From positions 6,538-14,955 of the forward strand of contig JABMDE010000083.1 in the NCBI GenBank assembly GCA_015904055.1: 8,418 nt of DNA. Reading direction: 5' to 3'. The notes below the pieces were generated by a model that was not told where the DNA came from, searched no databases, and worked only from the letters and a program-made list of their open reading frames with translations. A program made the position numbers and the translations under genes. Positions 1 through 4,753 of the stretch are shown here, in pieces. Numbering within the stretch: position 1 is the first letter of the stretch; every line of letters begins with the position of its first letter. Source of the stretch: Nitrospira sp. Its GTDB lineage: Bacteria; Nitrospirota; Nitrospiria; Nitrospirales; Nitrospiraceae.

Positions 1-454
1 CATAGGGGCGAACAATCTTTGAGAGATCAATTTGTTGGAACCGCCCTGTTATGGAGACCGGCTCTGCCAGGGAAAACGCCGAGGTGGTAAATGTCCCTTT
101 GGCGAGCCCTCCCCCGGGCGAGCCTTCCCCCAGGTGGATGATGACATCTAGTCCGAGCCCGCCGCTGAGCGCGTGTAGAATGCCGACATCGGCCTGCAGA
201 GAGGTGAGTTGAATCGGTGTCCAGTCTGGTTTGGCCAATGTGACATTCCGCCACTCAATCCCAAGCGGCAGTCCGACCCTCCAATGTCCAACCCGGATGT
301 CCATCCCGGTCGCGCGAGTCAGTTCTGCCACGATCCTTTTGTGCAGCGCTTCGTACGGGAAGGTCGCTGCCAGACAAAGGATCAGCAGACAGATCCCGCC
401 TCCGACCCAGGCCACGGTCTCCCGCCATTCTCCCGGCCATTTGATCGTCATCAT
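1..454 (-). CDS. gspN: Type II secretion system protein GspN, N-terminal part (runs off the window)
   Basis: The frame is open from the ATG at 454 to the window edge, about 151 codons with no stop. It starts with a short basic/polar stretch, then one hydrophobic segment at about residues 13-27 (VGGGICLLILCLAATFPYEA), which is a signal anchor. The rest looks periplasmic and beta-rich, with phrases such as GMDIRVGHWRVGLPLGIEWR, LTSLQADVGILHALSGGLGL and LAKGTFTTSAFSL. This is the AsmA-like pattern of GspN N-terminal domains, where amphipathic strands describe a protein sitting between inner membrane and periplasm. The ATG overlaps the gspJ stop as ATGA. A second ATG directly follows at 451 and has better spacing (7 nt) from a GGAG at 462-459, so either may be used. 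GspN is an accessory T2SS protein of poorly defined role. The family call is from recognition of sequence style; the C-terminal half is not visible. Confidence 0.78.
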   Translation of the reverse strand, partial: MMTIKWPGEWRETVAWVGGGICLLILCLAATFPYEALHKRIVAELTRATGMDIRVGHWRVGLPLGIEWRNVTLAKPDWTPIQLTSLQADVGILHALSGGLGLDVIIHLGEGSPGGGLAKGTFTTSAFSLAEPVSITGRFQQIDLSKIVRPY

Positions 455-1302
455 GATGCTCCGATGGAGATCCATTCCCGTATGGTCCAAGGATCGGCGT
501 TGGGCGGCTGGAACGTCACTTCCAGGAGCAGCACCTTCGGCATTTTCTCGCTGGTCCGCCACTCGTCGGTCCAGATCCGGCTTTGTCCGTCGTAATACCG
601 TACGTTAAATCCCCTCACGCGATCGGCCAATTCCACCTGATCGAGTGCCTCATCGGTGAGGCTGTAACGATTGCGCCGTACGAATCGGATCAACCGATCA
701 CGTTCGCGGGTGTAGACCACTCGTACGGTCTCACTTTCTTTGACGGCCGTGTTTCCCATGCCGTCGCTCATGGCGAGAAAGGCCAGGGTATCGGCGGGCT
801 GTCCGTCCTGTGTGCCGTTCATCCCTATCCAGGGAAATGTCTTGTCGTATCGGCTGAGCGATAGTTCCTCAGCCATGACGCGGAGGACTCTTCTGACGGT
901 TTGTTCCCGTTCCGCCCGTTCGCGCCCGGCATCCATCGCCTGAGTTGTCGTGACGAGCGACCCAAAGACCATCGCCCCGATGACGGCCAGCAGCGCAATG
1001 GCGACCAGCACCTCAACCAGCGTGAATCCGGATTGATTGCTGGAGGGAGGTGCAATCTCGATGCGAGCAGGTCGACATTCATAGCGTTCGTGAGTTGCCG
1101 GTGGTTGAACATGATCACGCAGGATGCTCAAAACGTTCGTCCTGCAAGGCCGCAGCGAGTAAAGGGCCGGGGCGTACCCTCTGGGGTACGTTGAGGGTCT
1201 GAACGATGCGACCTGCCTGTGCGAAGCGCTTCGGCGAAGGCAGGGAACGCCGCAGGGGGACGTTTTCGGCATCCTGCTATGAGTTGAGGCCGGAGATAAC
1301 AT
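451..1302 (-). CDS. gspJ: Type II secretion minor pseudopilin GspJ with a greatly extended leader
   Basis: GspJ is a minor pseudopilin that joins the GspH-I-J-K tip complex of the T2SS pseudopilus. The prepilin peptidase motif is G|FTLVEVLVAIALLAV, with Glu at +5 and a hydrophobic helix after it, followed by the heptad-like RERAEREQTVRRVLRVMAEE typical of GspJ. The mature protein is about 191 residues, normal for the family. The leader before the cut is 92 residues, far longer than the usual 6-30. The ATG at 1302 lies inside the end of gspI and has a good Shine-Dalgarno sequence, GAGGTG at 1315-1310, spaced 7 nt. Codons 9-62 are supplied by a 159-bp repeat element inserted in frame; without it the leader would be about 39 residues. 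No ATG or well-placed GTG lies in this frame between the element and the cleavage site; the nearest alternative is a TTG at about 1130 with no ribosome site. The product is sure; the start is probable. Confidence 0.85.
   Translation of the reverse strand: MLSPASTHSRMPKTSPCGVPCLRRSASHRQVASFRPSTYPRGYAPALYSLRPCRTNVLSILRDHVQPPATHERYECRPARIEIAPPSSNQSGFTLVEVLVAIALLAVIGAMVFGSLVTTTQAMDAGRERAEREQTVRRVLRVMAEELSLSRYDKTFPWIGMNGTQDGQPADTLAFLAMSDGMGNTAVKESETVRVVYTRERDRLIRFVRRNRYSLTDEALDQVELADRVRGFNVRYYDGQSRIWTDEWRTSEKMPKVLLLEVTFQPPNADPWTIREWISIGAS
1119..1277. repeat. 159-bp palindromic repeat element (MITE/REP-like) inserted in the 5' part of gspJ
   Basis: The ends are an inverted repeat matching at 16 of 18 positions: GCAGGATGCTCAAAACGT at 1119-1136 and the complement of GCAGGATGCCGAAAACGT at 1260-1277. 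Inside are smaller hairpins: CGTACCC/GGGTACG at 1173-1190, and CCTGCC/GGCAGG at 1212-1244 with the palindrome CGAAGCGCTTCG in its loop. It shares blocks with the element at 1833-2050, including AAGGCCGCAGCGAG, ACGTTGAG and CATCCTG near the right end. It has no transposase gene, so any movement would depend on an enzyme encoded elsewhere. Its right edge coincides with the last base of the gspI stop codon. From memory, not from a search, this resembles an intergenic repeat common in Nitrospira genomes. Confidence 0.75.
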
Positions 1303-1711
1303 ACGTGCTCACCTCTACGGTTTCGATGAACGCGCCTCTCGGCCAGGAGACCTGGATGCGAACTTCCCGAATTAATTCGAGGGGCGTCGGCGCAATTGTG
1401 CGCTTCCAGCGATACCCGGTGCCTCGATCGGCGGGCTTGGCCGGTGGTTGGGCTCCGAGCGGCATATTGGAGAAATCTCCGGCGGCTTCTCCGATCGGAT
1501 AGACGCCTGCCAGTTCCGTCTCGATCAGCTTTTCTTGCGCCAGTAAGGTTGCGGCGGTCAGGTCGCCGGCTCTCGCATGCAGATCGAGATCAAAATTTCT
1601 GAGGCCAAGAAGGACGGGGAGAGCAATGGCCAGCAAGGCAATCGCCAGCAGGACTTCGAGCAGCGTGAATCCGCTCGCGTCGGCCGTCGTACGCTGGACC
1701 GGTCTCCTCAT
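1277..1711 (-). CDS. gspI: Type II secretion minor pseudopilin GspI
   Basis: GspI is the minor pseudopilin that nucleates the tip complex with GspJ and GspK. The prepilin motif is ASG|FTLLEVLLAIALLAIA, with Glu at +5, followed by LTAATLLAQEKLIETELAG, the helix style typical of GspI. The start chosen is ATG at 1711 (MRRPVQRTTADASG), which gives a normal 14-residue leader and a 130-residue mature protein. The Shine-Dalgarno sequence before it is weak (GAG about 7 nt upstream). In-frame ATGs at 1801 and 1792 exist, but they sit in AT-rich DNA without any ribosome site, so they are less likely. The gene ends in TAG whose last base is the first base of the 159-bp element. The proposed gspJ start overlaps its last 26 nt, which suggests translational coupling before the element arrived. 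Confidence 0.88.
   Translation of the reverse strand: MRRPVQRTTADASGFTLLEVLLAIALLAIALPVLLGLRNFDLDLHARAGDLTAATLLAQEKLIETELAGVYPIGEAAGDFSNMPLGAQPPAKPADRGTGYRWKRTIAPTPLELIREVRIQVSWPRGAFIETVEVSTYVISGLNS
1310..1315 (-). promoter_or_regulatory. Ribosome binding site that supports the upstream gspJ start
   Basis: GAGGTG on the minus strand is followed by a 7-nt spacer and ATG at 1302. It lies within gspI codons (Val-Glu-Val-Ser-Thr), so it could be chance. It is the only good Shine-Dalgarno sequence upstream of gspJ, and it favours a start before the inserted element. Confidence 0.5.
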
Positions 1712-1832
1712 ATCCACACTCAGTGTCTTTTGAATTTGGCTCTTCACGGCGATTAGCAGGCTTCTTGAAACATAATCGTACGCATGAAACATCAGTTGCA
1801 TAATATTGATATTATTAAATACTTATTCGGAT

Positions 1833-2050
1833 CATGATGCTCAGAAATGTCTCTGTTTTCACCCGCCCGCCCCGGTACGCCGAGACGTCCCGTTCCACGG
1901 GCAAGGCCGCAGCGAGCGAAGAGGCGAGGAGGTACACACCACGCTTCGCTTGACAGATGCGAGCGGATAGGTTGTGCCTCCTCTGGACTCATAACGTTGA
2001 GCCTCTGAGCGATGCGAGAACACAGCTGGCGGACTTTTTCAGCATCCTGT
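1833..2050. repeat. About 218-bp palindromic repeat element filling the gspH-gspI spacer
   Basis: This is a second, longer and more diverged member of the family at 1119-1277, in the same orientation. Its right end (complement of CAGGATGCTGAAAAAGT, 2033-2049) pairs imperfectly with CATGATGCTCAGAAATGT at 1833-1850, about 13 of 17 positions. Internal blocks shared with the other copy are GCAAGGCCGCAGCGAG (1901-1916) and ACGTTGAG followed by CTGA.CGATGCGA. It carries an inner inverted repeat, GAGGAGG (1926-1932) with CCTCCTC (1977-1983). The gspH stop TAA abuts its right end. A short open frame inside it on the minus strand is not a credible gene. The remaining spacer, 1802-1832, is AT-rich and holds no recognisable signal. 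The left boundary is uncertain by several bases. Confidence 0.65.
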
Positions 2051-2847
2051 TAGGTTCCGGCGGGGCGCAGTAGTGTTCTCACCCGGTCCGGAATCAGTTT
2101 GTTCCGCAATGGATCAATCCGCTCTTCGCTGGTTCGGATGGCTCCGGTAAGGGAATCGACGGTCAGTACAAGCAGATTGTTGCTCCGATCGGTGAGATAG
2201 ACCGTCACCGGATCGATGCGCCCATTCGGGAAAAACGAAAGATCGATTCGGCCGTAGGTGCGTTTGTCCTGTCTCACGGAAATTTCAGAAAACCGGATCG
2301 TCTCGGGAAGCGATCGTGGCGTCGCCCAGGCGGCATCGAGCGGGAGTTTCTCTTCCTTGCCGTCCAACACCCTGGCCCAATACGTGCCCTGATCGAGATC
2401 CAGGTACAGCTTCACGGGCTTTTGGCCGGTTGAGGCCAATCCTTGGAGTGTACGCAACGTCCCGATGAACTTGCGTCCGGTGGAGCTTAAGTCTTCACCG
2501 ATGACGGCACGCGGGACTACGATAGCGAGGACACCGCCCAGAAGAAACAGCACGATCAGCATCTCGATTAAGGTGAAGCCCCGTGAAGACAGTGAGGGGT
2601 CAGGGGTGAAGGGTAAGGGGCAAGAGGCAAGAGGCGAGGGGCAAGGGGCGAAAGACGTGAAAAGTGAAACGTGAGGTGTCAGACGTGAGGAGACGTCAGG
2701 CGTACGAACTACATGACGAGTGATGGATGACGGATGACGCATGCCCATTGACGTTTTATTCTGTGAAACGTGAGGTGTCAGACGTGAGGAGACGTCAGGC
2801 GTACGAACTACATGACGAGTGATGGATGACGGATGACGCATGCCCAT
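2050..2847 (-). CDS. gspH: Type II secretion minor pseudopilin GspH; start uncertain, leader made of repeats
   Basis: GspH is a minor pseudopilin of the T2SS tip. The motif SSRG|FTLIEMLIVLFLLGG has Glu at +5, and the 175-residue mature part ends in a beta-rich GspH-like domain (LSFFPNGRIDPVTVYLTD and LLVLTVDSLTGAIRTSEERI). The start is unclear. The ATG at 2847 lies 7 nt after the gspG stop and gives a 90-residue leader. The equivalent ATG in the second copy of a 99-bp duplication, at 2748, gives 57 residues. Neither has a good Shine-Dalgarno sequence; a GGAG lies about 16 nt before 2847. The leader frame is proline/serine-rich and is largely translated low-complexity repeat, so it is unlikely to be conserved protein. 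A CTG five codons before the cleavage site would give a family-normal leader but has no ribosome site. The stop TAA touches the 218-bp element. Confidence 0.82.
   Translation of the reverse strand: MGMRHPSSITRHVVRTPDVSSRLTPHVSQNKTSMGMRHPSSITRHVVRTPDVSSRLTPHVSLFTSFAPCPSPLASCPLPFTPDPSLSSRGFTLIEMLIVLFLLGGVLAIVVPRAVIGEDLSSTGRKFIGTLRTLQGLASTGQKPVKLYLDLDQGTYWARVLDGKEEKLPLDAAWATPRSLPETIRFSEISVRQDKRTYGRIDLSFFPNGRIDPVTVYLTDRSNNLLVLTVDSLTGAIRTSEERIDPLRNKLIPDRVRTLLRPAGT
2596..2660 (+). repeat. G-rich low-complexity tract with a G-quadruplex motif in the gspH leader
   Basis: The plus strand has four G-runs at 2596-2599, 2603-2606, 2611-2613 and 2617-2620, separated by 3-4 nt, which fits the consensus for an intramolecular G-quadruplex. 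Degenerate heptamer-like repeats of the AGGGGCA/AGAGGCA type follow to about 2650. The G-rich strand is the template strand for the gsp genes; the transcript here is C-rich. On the coding strand it forms the proline/cysteine-rich part of the GspH leader. Confidence 0.6.
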
Positions 2848-2861
2848 TGACGTTTTATTCT
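2664..2861. repeat. Two perfect tandem copies of a 99-bp unit at the gspG-gspH junction
   Basis: Copy one is 2664-2762 and copy two is 2763-2861. I could find no mismatch between them by eye. Copy two contains the gspG stop codon and the proposed gspH start; copy one carries a duplicate of both, so the stop TAA of gspG appears twice. The unit is 33 codons long and open in the gspH frame, where it encodes a repeated block including MGMRHPSSITRHVVRT. Perfect identity points to a recent duplication, or to active copy-number change by slippage or recombination. Confidence 0.95.
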
Positions 2862-3325
2862 TTCTCCAGATTCCAGTTGGTGATATCGGCATTGATTCCT
2901 TCGCCGCCGACTTCGCCATCGGTGCCCAAGCAGGTGATTTCATAGTCTCCCTTCTTGCCGGGGCTGAGGTACTTATAGGTATTGCCCCAGGGATCTTCAG
3001 GGAGGTTCGGCAGATATCCGCCGACTTTCCATTTCTTAGGAGCCACACCGACGGACGGTTTTTCGATCAGCGCCTTGAGCCCTTGTTCCGTCGAGGGATA
3101 GACGCCGTTATCCAGTTTGTAGAGTTGCAGCGCGCCCTCGATATTCCGGATCTGCACCTTGGCGGCTGTGCGTTTGGCATCGTCTGTCCGGCCCATAATA
3201 CGGGGGACGACCAATGCGGCCAGAATGGCCAGAATGGCCACGACGACCATGATTTCTATGAAGGTAAAGCCGCGCTCGTTCGTGCTCCGGTGAATCCGTC
3301 TCGTTCCTCGTGTCATGTGTTGCAC
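2855..3325 (-). CDS. gspG: Type II secretion major pseudopilin GspG
   Basis: GspG is the main subunit of the pseudopilus piston. From the GTG at 3325 the protein is 156 residues: a 19-residue basic leader, the cut NERG|FTFIEIMVVVAILAIL with Glu at +5, then the conserved GspG body with ARN-type helix AKVQIRNIEGALQLYKLDNG, YPSTEQGLKALIEKP, GGYLPNLPEDPWGNTYKYLSPG and the C-terminal acidic calcium-binding region LGTDGEVGGEGINADITNW. The GTG start is chosen because AAGGAGG (3337-3331) precedes it by 5 nt; an ATG three codons later (3316) is 14 nt from that site. The frame is open further upstream but that part overlaps gspF. It lies 22 nt after gspF, the tightest clean spacing in the E-to-H part of the operon. 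Confidence 0.95.
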   Translation of the reverse strand: MQHMTRGTRRIHRSTNERGFTFIEIMVVVAILAILAALVVPRIMGRTDDAKRTAAKVQIRNIEGALQLYKLDNGVYPSTEQGLKALIEKPSVGVAPKKWKVGGYLPNLPEDPWGNTYKYLSPGKKGDYEITCLGTDGEVGGEGINADITNWNLEKE

Positions 3326-3330
3326 AAGAC

Positions 3331-3337
3331 CCTCCTT
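3331..3337 (-). promoter_or_regulatory. Strong ribosome binding site deciding the gspG start
   Basis: AAGGAGG on the minus strand lies 5 nt before the GTG at 3325. It is the strongest Shine-Dalgarno sequence I noticed in the window, which fits GspG being the most abundant pseudopilin. Confidence 0.75.
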
Positions 3338-3347
3338 GCTGACGTGC

Positions 3348-4586
3348 TTACCGCACCATTTGGCCCATTTCAAAGATGGGCAAGAGAATGGCCACGACAA
3401 TAAAAAAGACGATGAGACCCATGGCAAGAATCATGACGGGCTCCAGAAGCGAGGTCAACCGGGTAATGACCCGGTCCACTTCCCCGTCATAAATCTGGCT
3501 GACCCGGCGCAGCATTTCTTCCATGTCCCCGCTTCGTTCGCCCACCGCGATCATATGGGTGACCAGTGCGGGGAATTCGCCACTCCGTTTCAATGGATCG
3601 GCGATGGTTTCACCTTCGCGAATGTTTTGCCTGGCCCCTTCGACCGTTTCCTCAAGCACCCGATTGTTCATGACGCGCTTGGAGACATCCAAGGCATCCA
3701 GGAGTTGGACCCCACTGGCTAACATCGTGGCCAGTGTGCCGGCCAACCGTGAGATCGATACCATGCGGGCCACGTCCCCGATCAACGGCAGGCGAAGTGT
3801 CATGCGATCCGCAAGCATCCGGCCTTTTTCTGTATGGACGAACCGGCGTATGAAGAATATGCCGGCGACGGTCACGCCGACGAGCAACAGCCAGTAGTCC
3901 GCGAAGAACCGGCTGATCGACATCAAGACGACGGTCGGCCAGGGCAATGCCTGCCGCATGCTGGTGAAGACCGCTGTAATTTTCGGCACGACGAAGGCCA
4001 TCAGAAAGAACAGGACTGCGACGCCGACGAAGAGCATGAGAGCCGGATAGATCGTGGCGTTGGTTACTTTGGCTTTGAGCGCCAGTTGTTTTTCCAGGAA
4101 TTCCGCCAGCCGGAAGAGAATTTGATCCAAGGCGCCGCTGGCCTCTCCGGCCCGCACCATATGCACAAAGATCGGAGAAAAGTCTTTGCCGTACGTTTCC
4201 AGGACGACGCTTAACGCCTTGCCGCCTCGGACTTCTTCGCGAATCTCGGCAAGAAGCGCTTTGGTGGGTTTCTTTTCGGCCTGCTCAATCAGGACGCCGA
4301 GCGCCTCGACCAACGGAAGCCCGGCGACTAAGAGCGTGGCAAACTGTCTGGTCAGCAGCGCAAGGTCGTGCGCGCTGAGTGTCGCAGCACGACCGGTTCT
4401 GTGGATGGTGCGGGCCCGGCCCCCTTCGTGCTGCCGCGCCGAGGGTTGCCGCTGCTCCACGACGTCGGTCGGAAAGACGCCTTCTTTCCGGAGCTTCAGA
4501 CGCGCGACTTTGACGTTTTCCGCGTCCACGATTCCGGCTGCAGACCCGCCGTCGTTCCGGTAGCCGCGGTATTGGTACACTGGCAT
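3348..4586 (-). CDS. gspF: Type II secretion inner-membrane platform protein GspF
   Basis: GspF is the polytopic inner-membrane protein that couples the GspE ATPase to pseudopilus assembly. The 412-residue protein starts MPVYQYRGY, the usual GspF opening. It has two T2SF repeats: the first begins at about residue 70 (LALLTRQFATLLVAGLPLVEAL) with HMVRAGEASGALDQIL, and the second begins about 200 residues later (SRLAGTLATMLASGVQLLDALD) with HMIAVGERSGDMEEML. Three membrane segments are visible: TIYPALMLFVGVAVLFFLMA, WLLLVGVTVAGIFFIRR, and MILAMGLIVFFIVVAILLP near the C terminus. ATG at 4586 is preferred; it has a GGAG about 10 nt upstream. A GTG three codons earlier (4595) sits too close to that site. 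Length and motifs are complete. Confidence 0.96.
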   Translation of the reverse strand: MPVYQYRGYRNDGGSAAGIVDAENVKVARLKLRKEGVFPTDVVEQRQPSARQHEGGRARTIHRTGRAATLSAHDLALLTRQFATLLVAGLPLVEALGVLIEQAEKKPTKALLAEIREEVRGGKALSVVLETYGKDFSPIFVHMVRAGEASGALDQILFRLAEFLEKQLALKAKVTNATIYPALMLFVGVAVLFFLMAFVVPKITAVFTSMRQALPWPTVVLMSISRFFADYWLLLVGVTVAGIFFIRRFVHTEKGRMLADRMTLRLPLIGDVARMVSISRLAGTLATMLASGVQLLDALDVSKRVMNNRVLEETVEGARQNIREGETIADPLKRSGEFPALVTHMIAVGERSGDMEEMLRRVSQIYDGEVDRVITRLTSLLEPVMILAMGLIVFFIVVAILLPIFEMGQMVR

Positions 4587-4664
4587 TGTCCGCACACTCC
4601 AGCCACGCCGTATGATTCACGGCTTCTCTACTGCATCACCGATACGTCGTTGCTTTTCATCGCG

Positions 4665-4731
4665 CGTATCTCGCAACCACGGATGAAATGTAATTTCTTT
4701 CCATCTTGCGCTTCACGCTTCACGAGATCCG
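4665..4731 (+). repeat. 67-bp inverted-repeat element in the gspE-gspF spacer (copy B)
   Basis: The 167-nt gap between gspE and gspF has no gene. Most of it is this element, which begins CGTATCTCGCAA and ends GCGCTTCACGCTTCACGAG followed by ATCCG. The ends pair as CGTATCTCG with CGAGATCCG. A copy of exactly the same length lies in the opposite orientation at 7837-7903; the two share both ends, about 12 bp and 24 bp, plus a TCTTTC block in the middle at the same offset, while the rest of the centre differs. After it comes another CGCTTCACG-type repeat to about 4750. Confidence 0.75.
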
Positions 4732-4753
4732 CGATCCGCTTCACGCCTTCACA

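Noticed and set aside
255..440. Minus-strand open frame of 61 codons
   Set aside because: It is a shadow of gspN in another frame; the gspN frame has the membrane segment, family-like sequence and ATGA coupling with gspJ.
825..1118. Minus-strand frame starting with GTG directly after the 159-bp element
   Set aside because: It overlaps gspJ in the wrong frame and has no pseudopilin motif. I considered a frameshift giving gspJ a new start, but its sequence does not join the cleavage motif.
1792..1992. Short minus-strand frame beginning ATGAGTCCAGAGGAG
   Set aside because: It lies almost wholly inside the repeat element, has no family likeness and no ribosome site.
2664..2861. Possible CRISPR array
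   Set aside because: There are only two directly adjoining 99-bp copies with no spacers, and no cas genes; it is a plain tandem duplication.
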